Positions 26,654 to 39,300 are shown, counted from the first letter of the stretch. The stretch: 64,000 bases of DNA from Marsupella aquatica (GCA_973895155.1 OZ316892.1:22630001-22694000); one strand, 5' to 3'. Notes: generated by a model from the letters alone, not told the origin. Translations and numbers: made by a program.

Positions 26654-26860
26654 TCTGATTGATAGCTGTAATCTGAAGGATGCCATTGGAGTCTAGTGCG
26701 GTAATACCGTAGTCTAGGAGTACAGCAGTTGTGTGAAACTGTGAACGCTCTTCTCTTGTAATGTGATTGATAGCTGTAATCCGAGCGATGCTATGCCATT
26801 GTTAGCGGAGTGTTGTACGTAGTGGAGGAGCAGTGGTGTGAACGCTTTTCTCCTCCTTCA
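26654..26860. repeat. Diverged tandem duplication, period about 107 bases
   Basis: TGATTGATAGCTGTAATC appears at 26657 and 26763. Both copies continue with a GATGC..CCATT motif, a GTAGT..AGGAG(T/C)A motif and GTGTGAA..CGCT..TCT. The region probably belongs to the upstream DNA of the CWH43-like gene. Confidence 0.8.
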
Positions 26861-27387
26861 ATGGCTGTTCGATGCTGACCTAGGCAGCTATGGTCTAGTA
26901 CGAGTGTCTGTCGTGATCCCTTCCATTGCGGTACTGTCCTGTACTGTAGGAGAAGGTAGGAGGGATTGGGCCACTACTGTAGGCCACTATTCAATCAATC
27001 AATTCACGTTGAGAAGAGCTTGCTTGCTACAGAAAGCCACTCCGTCCTTCCTCGGGTGGCATTTCATCAACCTCTCTGTACCTGTCTCTCTCTTGTGTCT
27101 TGTGTGTTCATCCGGCTTTTAGGACCCGCTGAGAAGAAATTTCGATCAGTGTGTTAGTTTATTTCCTTTTTCCTTTCTTCGTTGCATGTGCAGACTTGGC
27201 ATATCCTGTCCTGCACATCTTTCGATTCTCAAGCAATCAATTTTCTCCCGGTCATCGTCTCTTTTGTCCGGGCTGAAGTACTAAAAGAGAAAAAAAAGAA
27301 TTTCACCTTCTGTCGTAATCAGGCGGAGTAGATAAGCATCTCAGTCTTCTTCTCGGCTGTCTCTACTTGTTTTCATTTCCCGAGGCT

Positions 27388-27461
27388 ATTGCGGCCCCGG
27401 GATTTGTAATGCAGTCTTTGCAGATTTGTATTGCGGCCCCGGGATTTGTAATCAGTCTTTG
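27388..27461. repeat. Two copies of a ~32-base GC-rich unit, 42 bases apart
   Basis: ATTGCGGCCCCGGGATTTGT begins at 27388 and at 27430. Each is followed by AAT(G)CAGTCTTTG. They lie about 1.1 kb upstream of the CWH43-like start codon, possibly in its promoter or leader; role unknown. Confidence 0.9.
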
Positions 27462-28555
27462 TCTAGAAAGGGCCTCGTGAGGGGGGTTGTCCTTTTCCAT
27501 TGAGCAGAGTTACCACACTGATGTGATGGATCGGTCTCCGTCGTGATAGAGTGATTGATGCGACAAGTTTACCACCGCGTTAATCAATGGAACGCGATGG
27601 CGTTGATCTCTAACACTTGCTCTGTCCCTGGGCGAAGGGGCGAGAGATGAAGTGGTGCATTGGAGAGAGAGGCTGGTTGGGGCTGTTTTGTAGATGAGGT
27701 CCGTCGAATGCTGCGTGAGCTTGAGAGAGTCTCGGCGATTTGAATGTACAAGGGGACCATTGTGGAATTGAGTTGAATCCCGTCCCAATCGTACCTGCTG
27801 TGACCGCTGAGCTGGCTGGCTGGCTGAAAGGTTTAGCTGGATCTCGAGTAAGACGAGGCTTTCACGCGGGGATGTTCTCGTCTCGCTTTCCTTTTCACCT
27901 CTGGAGCATCCTAAGCCTTTATCCCACAGCTGTTGCGCACTTTCTCTGTCGTCCCAGCTTCTGAGACCTCTGCTGGCGCGATGGCTTCCCAAAATAACTC
28001 CCTCTCTCTCCTTCTCATATTTTCAAGGAGCATTGCCTCAGCAGCTTTAGTGGATAGAGATGTTTCGACTGGAAAGGTTTCGTCGAAACATTGAATGCGT
28101 AAAAAAAATTCAAGGAGGAGAGAGGAAAGCCTTTGATCTGCAAGGAATATGCCTACATGCTTTCGGCTTAGGTGCAGGAGGTGGACAGAGATGATAATAT
28201 TGATTACTAGAGGGGTACCAGAGGAGGAATCTTCCACTGTCTATGTTACTCTTTGAGCTCTTAAAGCAAAGCATCCAGATCTGATTGATCAACATTCCGA
28301 TGATATATTACTTCCTAGCATTATGGATTGGATGAAGAGTTGATACTGATAGGTACCCGGCAACAGAGTGAGACATCTAGCGCATTGAGCTTCCTCTCCC
28401 GTGGTGCTCCATTTGGGCCCCCAGACTGAACGATTGATTCCCATACTCCCTCTCCAATGCAATGATCTAGACTCAAGAATCTACGAGCAGAAATGTGAAG
28501 CTTTCAGTGGAAGGAGTGGAGTAGAGGGGAGTCGGTGGATTATGACTTATGGATT

Positions 28556-31500
28556 ATGAAGCGAAGCGGCAGTCCTTCGGTAGAAATGAGCAGATCGGGG
28601 AAAGGTTGGATGCAAATCGATAGCGAGAGGCATCAATGGTTTCGGAGACAGTACAGCCAACGTAGGCTGACAATCAATTGGGGAAAGTACAACCCCATTA
28701 GATTGCAATACTTAAAGGAACGAAAGCCGCAGAAGCTGTGGTTGGAACTGCTAGGGAAATCGTATGTGGGGCTCATCTACTGGACAGCGCTGGTGGATTT
28801 CCTTCGAAATTTGTATTGGTTTCAGCTGAAAGCGGGAGGACTGGCACCCCAGGTGGGCTTTGTGGCCTACCTGTTCATCCCGTCTTTGGCAGTGGGACGC
28901 CCTTTCTTCCGTCAGTTTCTGGACGACCATCCATGGGCGCGAGCTTTGCTGGTTGTGGGGGGAGTTCTAGGGTTATGGGGGCACTTGCAATCCTCGGCGC
29001 TGCGGAGGGTCACATTGTCTGCCTGTGGAGTGGGCCTGCTTGGGATCTATGTTGGAGAGGGAATGTGGGCTGGAACGACTGCTCGCCGAGAGCGCACAGC
29101 TTTTGGCATGGTCGGGGGCATTCTTCTATTACAGGTGCGGCGTGGTATTACATTCAAGTTTTCCGTAACTTGTTCGCCTGTCGATTGCAGATTCTCTTTG
29201 TGTCTTCTCTTCTCTCACTACTGTATCCTTAATGTGCTTTTGGTTTTGAAAGCTTTTGTACAGTGCTGGTCCCTTGGCCCATTTGGTCCCCATGGAAACT
29301 AAATCAATTTATCTATTCATTCTCTACGGGGAATTGAATGCGACTTACCCTTGTACCTTGCCCCTTTTGGGAGATTAGTTCACTTTCAAGGCAGTACACT
29401 CATTCATTCTCTCTTATACAAATGCAAAGAGAACCTACAATGGGTTGATTTTCCACGATGGTTCCGGTCTTTACACGAAAGTTTGAATCCTTCAATCGAA
29501 CAAGCAATGCCTTGTGTGGTATGGAAATGAAAGAAATGTCAGTCGTGTTGTACATGACAATCAAATGTTAACGCAATCATGCAGGTTCTTCGATGGGCTT
29601 ACGGAGGTCCCAATCCCTTGGTGGCTAGGTGGTGGGGCATATTGTTTTTGGGCATTGTCCCTGGAGTTTGCTCTGCACTGTTAGTCTTATGTGAGGACTT
29701 AGCTGAGTCAGAGGGGGACCAATTACAAAGTTTTCTAGAGGAAGACGAGGATGTTGAACTGGACCATATAGAATCGTTGTCGAGTGACCAAGGAGATGGG
29801 TTTAGATATAAGAAAGTAGAGGTCACGAGTGTGGTAAGCAGGGCTTCGAACGGCCAACAAAACAGGAACGGTAGTGGCAACTCAGAGAAGCTAGCAGCAA
29901 CTTATTGCAGTTCCGTCAACGTCAATCCGTCTGATGAGGTGAATTCTACATCAGGAACTGATAGTAACAGGGAAGAACTTGAGCGTGTGGAAGTTAAGTC
30001 CAAGTTGCCTCCTCCTGACAAAGTGTTGAATTCAGACGATCCCGGCAAGGAAAAGACTGAGCAAGGGAGTGGTATATCGGAGGACTGGACTATCGGGGAG
30101 ATAGTAGACAGCAACACAACAGGGCCAGTCGTAGATGAGCCGTTTCGTGCTTGGACCTGGGGATTCGGCAGCGAGGCTTTCAAAGAAGTCCAAAGAGAAA
30201 TTGGCGAAAGGGAAATCGAAAGTTTTGAGGTGATTCCTCAACAAATAAAAGGAGTTTTGGATGGCGCACAATCAGTAAGCGGTTCTCCCCGGAAGAAGAC
30301 ACGCCGAGCACAACTGATTGAAGAAAGTCTCCATGGGGCACAAATCGTGAGCTCTCCAAAATCCGGTGGCTCTCCAAAATACAGTGGCTCTCCAAAATAC
30401 AGTGGCTCTCCTAAATCCATCGGTTCTCCGATGAAGAATAAACGCTGGGGGGAGGGGGAGGAAGTGCCATGGTTAATGGACATTAGAGGAGACCAAGACA
30501 TCAGTGAGAGTGAGCTTGAGCTTTACAGGCACAGCGAATCGAAATGGAACATAGGGAGCTGTACGCGAACAGCACAAATGGGAATCGGTTCAGGGAGTCT
30601 TTTGTTTCTTACTCACTGGGTCTTGACAGCCCCCACTTCCTTACCACGATGGCAAGGATTATCGTCCCATCTCGGATGGGTTTCTATCTTCTCTTTGATT
30701 TTTGGATTGATAGCTGCGACCGAGTATCCAAGAATATTGTGCCTAAGGCGTACACAGGGCATTGTGTTTTGGGTTTTGGCGGTTGTTGGTGCAAGCCTTT
30801 TCATGTGGGGTAACTCCGGGGCAATGCTTGGAGGTGCTCTGCTCGCATTCTCTGCCCCGTCTTTGTGGATATCCATTGCTCAGTGTAATCTTGAAAAATA
30901 TCCTGGAGGTGGACTTGCAATCATGGCGCTGGTTTACATCGTATTTGTCGTCTGGAGCACAAGCCTTGTTGCTTACCAGTTTATTCCTGGGGTCAGCTTT
31001 CTACGAGGGACAAGAGGTCTTTTGATGGGTAGTGCAGTGGCAGGGATTGGCTTAGGTGTAGGTAGAGAACCAGGTACAGCTTCAAAAGAAAGGGCTGCTC
31101 ACGGAGGCACATGGCGAGGTCTATTCACTTCAGAAATTGATGCTCGAGGGCGTCAGGTCCGTCTCTTCTCTCTTACTTTCTTTCTATGGATTTGGTTGTA
31201 TTTACCTGTGTTGAAATATGATCCATTGGTGTTGCTAATAATTAACAGTTGTGTGTTCTTGTATGGTGTGTTCTCAGGCTGTTGGGGCGTTGATAGCTGT
31301 GGTGGGAATAATATCATTGGTTGCTCTGGGAGTTCGCTTCCAGCATCCTTCGACCGGGAATTCATCAACGGAGTCACTGAGGGTTTTGAATTTCAATGTC
31401 CAGCAAGGTTTCAGCGGAGCAGGGACGCCCAATTACAACACTGTTCTCTCTATGCTCCGCAAGGAACAACCTCATTTTGCTATGTAAGTAGGCTTAGCAA

Positions 31501-32689
31501 CGGCTGCACATTTCCCAGCCAATGATTTGTGAACTGTGGGTAGGGGATCGATCATTCTTACTTGGTCAAGACTAATGCTGCTGCGAGAAATGGATGCCAG
31601 TAGAATGGAATGAGTACACGATATTTGAATCATCATGCTAATGGTCACCTGAGCGCGTCGGTTAACTGGACATCAGTTAAAAGAATGGCACGTGAAAGTT
31701 CCTACTCACCTTCTGTGACCTGCATGTCACAAGCAAGTATAAACGTATTATGATTTCTGGAAGGGAATATTTCAATTGAATAACAATAGGATAGTCTGGA
31801 AGCAAGTTTTTGAGCTGGATTTCATATTCAGCGTGTGAAACCAATGCATCACAACTGAATATTGGTTGGATTATATGTTACGTGGCAGGTTGCAAGAGAC
31901 TGATCTGATGAGTATTGTCGACGGCAACTTAGACGAGGTAAACTGCATTCCTTTCGTTGATATGTGTAATTGTGGATGCCCAAATGACATGATTCGAAGA
32001 TATTATCATTTCTGTGTTAGAAACAGACCATCTGGGAATGCATGAATTTTAGGGGCATACAATCTGTCACCTCAAGTGAAATGTTTTTTGGTAATAGCTA
32101 CACCTTACTGTACTGACAGAAAATTCCTGTATGACAGATTGATTATTGGTCTACCTGGTTGAGGATGCATAGCTTGTACTCCCCTTCAACAAAGTCAGAC
32201 ACATGGGGGTGCGCTCTGCTGTCCAATTACCCTTTCATATATTCCGAGTCAGGAGTCTTAAATTCACCTAAAGGAGAAAACGCATGCTATCAATATGCTC
32301 AAGTAGAGATTGGTGGGAAAGTCGTGCATCTGGTAAATGCACACTTCGGAACCTTGGAAGATGAAATCGCTATCCAGGCCCAGCAAATGGGAGAGATAAT
32401 ACGACGTGCCCTCCACCAATCCGGAACAGAAAAAGCATGGCTCCTTTTTGGTGGGGATATAAATGCGTCCCCGATGTCATGGGGATACAACCAAACTGTT
32501 TCATCTGGGTTAGAAGATGCTTATTTCACTCAAAACAGCGAGTGGAAAGACTATTTGGAGAGAGATCCTGGTGCTGGTTATGTCTTGTCTTCCCCGGCTT
32601 TCAATTGTACATCATGGACAGAGCCTCAGTATGACCAGATGAAAACTGCAGATGGATACCCCATTGTAGCAACCTTCGACTTCATCTGA
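28556..32689 (+). CDS. CWH43/PGAP2IP-like membrane protein with endo/exonuclease/phosphatase-fold domain
   Basis: CWH43 relatives act in the ER/Golgi on GPI-anchor lipid remodelling. Exons 28556-29134, 29585-31156, 31278-31483, 31889-31937 and 32138-32689 join in frame to 985 residues. The ATG at 28556 is the first methionine in the frame. Hydrophobic segments in exon one (YWTALVDFL, VGFVAYLFIPSLAVG, GVGLLGIYVGEG) and exon two (GILFLGIVPGVCSALLVL, FWVLAVVGASLF, IMALVYIVFVVW) indicate a polytopic membrane protein. An acidic hydrophilic loop of roughly 270 residues interrupts them and contains SPK(S/Y)(G/I)G-type repeats from 18-base tandem units at 30354-30430. The C-terminal domain begins at LRVLNFNVQQGF (31400) and shows LQETD, WGCALLSNYP, VNAHFGT and FGGDINASP. 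The usual final SDH motif is replaced by ADGYPIVATF. Family call is firm; enzymatic activity is not assumed. Confidence 0.9.
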
Positions 32690-33468
32690 TGGATTAGTGT
32701 TGATTAGTATTGTAAGATTCTAGGACATTCTTTTTGCCCCATGTAGGAGGTAATCACCTATACTCGATGTAATTTGGCAGACACCATATTATATGGTGTA
32801 ATTTGTGGCTTGTGTAAACTATTAGCTGAGAACACTTTGACCCAGGCCTCCTGCGCAGCTTTGTTTGTTTTGGAAAGTCAATCATGCTATCTGAAGGGCA
32901 TGTCACAGACAAGAATTTGTAAAGCTTCAGAGATTATTTTTGCTGTTAGGAGTTCATAACCTGGGCGGTTATACAAAAAAAATCTCTAAATTGATCTTTG
33001 ACAGGATTGATAATCGGTCCAATCTGACTTTAGAGTTTGAAGTAAATGTAGAGGGTGAAACTCAGAAATTTGTGATGAGTTAAGCCCCGAAATGAGTAGT
33101 GGTAGAAACTACCCTGAGAGCTGTTGACTCAAAAACTCAGGTTGGGTTTGTCGAAGGTTACTTTGGACATGCTTTTGGCTGGGAGCATGTGGCAATGAGG
33201 ACCATCTCTGTGATGTGAGGCATCAGCATGGACTCCACCATAGCCAAGCTCCTCCTTCCCTGTGAGAGATGTCTTGATCACTCATCGTTCACTCTACATA
33301 GAGGGCAACTGTTTACGTAAATTTGTCAAGAACCCATTCATGAAGTGCACATCAAAGCTGCATCTAGGCCCATTGCTTGCTGTGCATGAAATCTCCATTG
33401 CAGCTCTTGAAGTTGAACACAAGAACTCTGGGTGACTTAGGGTAAAGGCACTCTTGTTGTAGGCAATT

Positions 33469-33692
33469 TCAACCCCTATTCAAACAGGCAAATGTTGATC
33501 TTGAGTTGGAAGCTTAAGTCACCCTGAACCGACTCACCGATCCTCTACCACTTTATGGAAAACATGGAAAACTCTAATGTATGATATCACAAACGACTGT
33601 GGCCCTTTACCCTCTACGTGTATTTGTCCACCAACATTCAACCCGTATTCAAACAGGCAAATGTTGATCTTGAATTGGAAGCTTAACTCACC
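33469..33692. repeat. Direct repeat of ~56 bases, 168 bases apart
   Basis: TATTCAAACAGGCAAATGTTG occurs at 33477 and 33645. Both copies continue with ATCTTGA(G/A)TTGGAAGCTTAA(G/C)TCACCC. About 110 unrelated-looking bases separate the copies. Confidence 0.92.
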
Positions 33693-33969
33693 CCATTGCC
33701 AACCTGACCCATGGGTTATGAGATTTCTGGCCCAATGGCTGGCCTGCCTGGAGTGTTACCCAATTCCAGGCACAATTTTCATGGAAATATAAAGCAATAC
33801 TACACTTGGGGGTTAGGGTTAGCTCATTCATCCATGGCCACTCGGGGCCAGGGCTTTGACCTCCTCAGGCTCACCGCCCTTGAGTCAATGTGTTAGAGCA
33901 CCCCACAGGTCACACTGTTTTCCACTCCCTACCAGACAAGTTAGTGTGAGTGATGGCAGGGTAAGGGTA

Positions 33970-34393
33970 GTGACTAAGTGGCAAGTGCCACATGTATAGG
34001 ATAATGACTGTGGCACAGGTTACTAGGATGTGACCTTGTGGCCATAAAGTGAAAAAAAAAACTGACCCACCGCTTTACTGGGCATTTTTGGAATAGGGTT
34101 CAAACTAGAAACCCAGCCCAGACCCTCATTATCTTACTTACAAAGCGTCAACTACAAGGTAGAGTTAGGGGCTAGGCTTGTGACTACGTGGCAAGTGCCA
34201 CATGTATAGGATAATGACCTTCTGGCACAAGTTACTAGGATGTGACCTTGTGACCAGAAAGTGAAAAAAAAATTGACCAACAGGAAGCTTTTCTGGGCAT
34301 TTTTGAAACAGGATTCAAACTAGAACCCAGCCCAGACTTTCATTTATCTTATTTATAAAGCACCAACTACAAGCTAGAGTTGGGGGCTAGGCT
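33970..34393. repeat. Two tandem copies of a ~210-base unit
   Basis: Copies at 33970-34179 and 34180-34393 share GTGGCAAGTGCCACATGTAT (itself containing the palindrome TGGCAAGTGCCA), TTACTAGGATGTGACCTTGT, an A-run, GGGCATTTTTG, CAAACTAGAA, CCCAGCCCAGAC and a closing GGGGCTAGGCTT. Divergence is modest with several short indels. Confidence 0.93.
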
Positions 34394-34489
34394 TCTAAAG
34401 TGAAGCCTCTAGACCATAACTCCATGACCCACCATGTGAATGAGAAAACTTAGAAATCATAATAAAAAGCATACATTTGATCTACATCA

Positions 34490-34724
34490 TAGTCATATTT
34501 ACATTCAAAAAATGTACTCTATGGCCCCACCATAACATATGTGCTTAGAAAGATAAATGTATATAGAGAGGAGAATGGTATGCTATGTATGATTATTAAA
34601 ATGATGACATGCATTATATTTTTTTATCATTTCATTCACATTCAAATATGAAATATACTTTGGTGCCATTTTTATTGTACTCTTCACTATTCAAGTTCAA
34701 AGAATGGGTAGTCCCGGCTAGTAG
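34490..34724 (+). mobile_element. Dispersed non-coding repeat, copy 2
   Basis: Matches the reverse complement of 24399-24660 from ATATTTACATT(C)AAAAAATGTA to the shared end GGCTAGTAG at 34716-34724. See copy 1 for landmarks. The upstream limit is uncertain because similarity fades before 34490. Confidence 0.75.
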
Positions 34725-34801
34725 TAAGTAAATATGGTATGGAATAAAGATAACAATCATGACTTGAGATTGTGTAAATAACTAGATTAGTGCCTGCAAA
34801 T

Positions 34802-35047
34802 ATAGTTACACATGGGTAGCCTTTCTTCCTAACCAAATTTACAGTACCCCACCTGACCTAACCACGCCAAAAAGCCGGACTGAGGTCCACATAAACTAAC
34901 CTACCCTACACTTTGTCACATAACATAGTTACACATGGGTAGCCTTTCTTCCTAACCAAATTTACAGTACCTCACCCGACCTAACCACGCCAAAAAGCCG
35001 GACTGAGGTCCACATAAACTAACTTACCCTACACTTTGCCACATAAC
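34802..35047. repeat. Two nearly identical tandem copies of a 123-base unit
   Basis: Copies 34802-34924 and 34925-35047 both contain ATAGTTACACATGGGTAGCC, GACCTAACCACGCCAAAAAG and CCGGACTGAGGTCCACATAA. Only a handful of substitutions separate them, so this is one of the youngest duplications here. Confidence 0.95.
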
Positions 35048-35164
35048 TTTGGTCACAGCCTGGTTTATTTATTTTCGGCGCCAACCAGGATGGCTGTAGG
35101 CAGCAACGAAGAAGACGAAAGCTCAAGCACAAAATCGAAACAGCTGAATGCCCTTCTCTCTTCA

Positions 35165-35322
35165 CTGCACTCTCTTACTGTGTGTTTGTGTATAAAGTCT
35201 GAGCACATTCATGAATGAATGAAAATGAATGTCCGCCATGAGGAGTCTCTCCTCGCAAGGTGCCCTGCTACTACGAAAGAGGTGGACGAGGAGCGACGAT
35301 TTCTCTCTTTTCTGCTCTCTCT

Positions 35323-35356
<34 letters not shown>

Positions 35357-35460
35357 CTAAAATCTGAGCACAATCATGAATGAATGTCCGCCATGAGGAG
35401 TCTCTACGCGCAACGGTGCTCTTCCACTACGAAGGAGGTGGACGAGGAGCGACGATGGTT
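35165..35460. repeat. Diverged tandem duplication (~150-170 bases) with a (GT)15 microsatellite
   Basis: GAATGTCCGCCATGAGGAGTC occurs at 35227 and at 35383, followed in both by C(A/T)ACTACGAA(A/G)GAGGTGGACGAGGAGCGACGAT-type sequence. Both copies are preceded by TCTGAGCACA(T/A)TCATGAATGAATG. A pure (GT)15 run lies in the second copy at 35325-35354; the first copy has only TGTGTGTTTGTG, so the run expanded after duplication. Confidence 0.9.
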
Positions 35461-36370
35461 TGCCATCCTTCTCCGCAGGGGCGTGGACCTGAAAATCGTA
35501 ACACTCTCGGCCGATATCTGAGGCGATATCTGATGGGGCCGCCAATTCACTCCTCCGGTACTCAATTATAATGTTTGTTCTCGGGGACTATGCTTCCCGG
35601 TACTTTGAGATAGACGGGCAATCCCTGGCGTTGGGTTTGGGATTCTGGTTCGAAATAGGTTGGAAATGATTTGGTGGTAGGAGCGCATGAGTGGGGCTGA
35701 AGTTATTGGGCATGAGTCGAACGGAAGAGCTTAAATTAAACGGAATTGATGAGTTGTTGTTCGTAACGAGGGGCTGGACGGATTGAGTGAGAGTGGAGTG
35801 TTTCACATACTCTTCCGTGAAGCTTTTGTGCTGTAGCTGAATGACGTCTAATGAGGAATGTGAGCCAACCGGAATCAGCCGCAGCAGGATGATGTGAGAA
35901 AACCCTAATCGAAAGTTTCCCTGTTCCAATGTGGTGGAACTGTTGCACGAGTTGGGATTTGCTCTGGCCCCTCATTTACTTGGGGCTGGACTGGAGTGGG
36001 AGGAAAGGGTTGACTGTCGCCAGGGCAATTTGGAATTGAAAGCTCGGAGGAGTATTGACCTTTCTAGTTTGCATCGACGTTGTGTAGAGGAATATCGTAG
36101 CGTCGTCTGCTGAAATCTTCTTCGAGAATTTTCTATCTTCTGCCCTGAACTCATCCCTACGATTTTGTTCGTTCGCTCCCTTTTAACGTTCCTGCAATTT
36201 TCGTGAAGAGAATCATTTCTGTGTTTGGTCCCGAGTACACTAGATCGTCAGGGTTTAGTATTGTGGTACTCGTTGTAGGAGCAATATCTTGCGCCTTCCA
36301 GTAGATTTGTGCCTGTGGGCATTTTCCATTTTATATTGCACCGCAATTCTTCCTCCTCTGCTTGCCCGTC

Positions 36371-39300
36371 ATGGCTTTCGAACAACCGCTCAAGAAAAGG
36401 CGACGTTACGAGATGTTCATGACTGAAGAAAATTCACCATCAGTCGAGATCACAGGAAAGATGCCCTCTCCCATCACTCCTGCCGTAGAGCCAGAGAGTA
36501 CTCAGCATGGGAAGCAGCAGCAGCAGCCAGAGCGAAGAGTCTCAGGAAACGTGCACCAAGGACCAAAGTGGGATTTTGCTCCAGATGAGAAGTTGAAGAA
36601 GAAGAGAAACCGTGAGGAGATTGGAACGTTATACACGGCGTACCGCCGCCTGAAGTTTCATCTTGCCCGGCAAGATGAAAGTAATTTCGAACTGAGGCAG
36701 GATCTGGAGGTTTCTTACAACGCCTTGCTTGAGCTATCAAATGGTAAGGAGACCATCTGGTTCTGCATTGGGATTTTATGCAGTTGAATCATGACTTCCC
36801 AGGCATTTGAAGCCAGTTAGGGTTAAGAGGTAGGCCTTCGTCTCGAGCTTGAGAAAAGTCTCAGTAAGCAATTCTTGAGTTTTCCGAACTTGAAGTCTTC
36901 CATGAAGGTTGCCTTGGTATGTCCAGCGTTTGGTAGCCATTCCCTTAGGGCTCTAGAGAAATTCAGGCATGGACTTGGGCATAATACTCGCAATGATATG
37001 AATGTCTGGTATTTCGTAATTATTCAATGTGGGGGAGATTCGACTCAGGAATGCTTATTTATCAAACTCCCTACAGCATGAAAGCATGCGAGATCTTTTC
37101 TTTGTTTTCACAGTTCTCGTCTGGTGCTCCCACCTCACTTGTTCGTCTCCACAATTCTCCTTAACGGGCTTCTCATGTGAAAAACGCAAGAGTTATTGTG
37201 GCAGTTGACCTATTCTGTATATCTCCCCAGAAGTAGAAGAGATGGGAGAGTAAGTACTTGCGAATTAAAGGGAGAAGCGCAGATTTTTGGGTCTACTTGC
37301 ATGATGATGATCTTTGTTTACACCGAAAGGTCTTTATGGACGACAGGGACTGTTTGTTCTAGTCATACGTGAGGGGTTTTTTATTCGGGTTTTGTTCTCT
37401 ACAGGATGCATGAGTGTGCGGCGAATTGCGGCAGAGCTTATTCCTCGGTATGCAGTCTTCTGTCCATCAGCTCTGGAAGCAGCCACACAGACCACTTGTC
37501 AGCTTTGTGATTGGAGTAGTTCTCTGATATTGCAAGGCGATGATGAGGATGGCATCGCTGTTGCAACTGCTGAGGCTTGCTTTTCCGGGTTTGTACACCT
37601 TTCAGCAGCAGCGGTCACCAATGCTCCAGAGCAATCAGCATTGGGTGAGGCTTGCACTGCCGTCTGCCGGAATGTTGCGCTCTATCTCCTCCGCCAGCTG
37701 AATGGCAGAGATCTGCTTGCTCCAGTCCTCAAGGAGTTTACGGAATCTTCTCCTGCTGGAGGTGGGATGAGTGGATCGGACAAGTTGGTAAGGCTTATCA
37801 GTCTGAGTTTGTGCAGAGTGTTGTCGGTTGACCCAGAGGGCGTACTCTCAGCTTGTTTTGACCTTCTCCGAGTAGCAGACGAGCAGCGACGCCAGGACGG
37901 CCTGCATTTCATTGCAGAGATTATGAAGATAATTAACAGTGAAATTCCAGCCCTTCCTAGCTCAGCAGATGGCAAGGTGGTGGAAGCACCCAAGGTGGCC
38001 AGGGCCAAGTTGCCTGAAGTTGAGTCTAAGGAAAATGAAGGTCAACCTGGGAAGTTGGTGGTAACAAGAAGTTTGGTTGCAAAGGTGTGTGCTCATATGT
38101 TTATGTGAAACTTTCTATGCATTACTGTTCAAATCTTTCCGAGGTTTTCCTTTGGGGACTTCCATAGGCAGGAAACCAAATACGACCTTTGAGAATTCGT
38201 AAGAGGGTCACCAGGGTTTTTTTGCCATGTCTGCCATGTGTGTGAAGATGTTACTCGTCGGTCATATAACCTCGGTACTATGTCGTATTGCGGAAGATGA
38301 GACATTGGAAATAGCCTGGACCATAAATATAATAGGTGGCCGTTTTGCAAGAGGATACTTACATTCTGTTTCTTACTATTTTTCTCATGAAATGTGGGCA
38401 GTTAGTTCATCCAAAGCCTGCTTTGGAAAGGTGGCTGGTATCAGCTGTTCGCCACTTTCGCCGAACAGTACGTCAGGAACTGGTCAATGAGGTTCTTCCT
38501 CTTTTGTTCGAGCTTCTCAAATCCCTCCGTACGTATTCTCCATCTGACTTGGAACTGGACATCGAGCCGAAGGTTGAAGTGAAGGTCGAAGTAAAGGTCG
38601 AAGTGAAAGAGGAGGAGAAACAAGAAAAGACGAGGGCTGTCCCTGCCATTTTTCCGCATGTAATGGTTGAAGACTCAACTGACCCTCAACATGATGGACG
38701 AGCTCAGCCTGGTGGAGCAGAGAAGGTGTCAGGAGCAGCAGATGGAGAAAGCAACCGTTGTAAAGATAAGGAACATGGAGTGGCGGTGGCCAAGAAGGAG
38801 ACAGGCATTAGTCAAGCAGACAACCTGATTGACGTCAAGTGGCATGGAGGGAGAAGAGGTCAAAGAGACAATGAAATGCCCAGTGGTGCAGATGGCGAAT
38901 TGAGGAATACGCAGGACAAAGAGACACCCAATGTGACTAATAAGGAGGAAGTAAGTTTAGATGGATCATTGTTAAGCATTCGGACACTAGGAAGAGCCAC
39001 TGATGGAAGAGAGATAGGGAAAGTGCCGCCAAGTGATGGGGAAGCCTGGTCAAGATCCAACAGTAGCAATGGAGGCTCAAGGAAAGATCTTACCGTCAAC
39101 GTGTCTTCTCTGCTCTCTTCCCCTCAGCAACAGCCCCAGCCCCCAACTCCACAGCAAGTATCCTCTCCTACTCAATTATCAGATGGTGATCCAGCAGCAA
39201 TGGATGTCTTTGCTGCTTCTCAGCATCTATGGGTTGGAGCACTGGGTCCAGGCGTAACTGAGTCTCAGCTGAGGTTTCATTTTGAGAAATTTGGTCCATT

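Larger units (their letters stand above)
17827..28555. other. Long intergenic region between divergent genes, no secure gene
   Basis: This separates the start of the DUF1336 gene (minus) from the start of the CWH43-like gene (plus), so both promoters and 5' leaders must lie in it. Roughly 17830-21400 is less AT-rich than what follows and has many modest open frames without conserved domains. One of them, on the plus strand at about 19760-20200, begins with a hydrophobic stretch (MNITSIVLLLTVLQCTLAL) but matches nothing I know. 21450-26100 is AT-rich and repeat-bearing. 26100-28555 is more balanced and probably holds the CWH43-like promoter and leader. Confidence 0.65.
32690..36370. other. Intergenic region with serial tandem duplications, no supported gene
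   Basis: The first few hundred bases are the probable 3' UTR and flank of the CWH43-like gene. From about 33400 to 35460 most of the DNA is made of two-copy duplications and one dispersed repeat (listed separately). From about 35500 to 36370 no repeat is obvious, and the sequence is likely the promoter and leader of the SPEN-like gene. Open frames here (for example antisense 35588-35929) lack recognisable domains. Confidence 0.65.

Noticed and set aside
33820-33910. tRNA-like sequence (GTGTTAGAGCAC resembles a D arm)
   Set aside because: No matching B box or cloverleaf could be found on either strand; at most a decayed SINE head.
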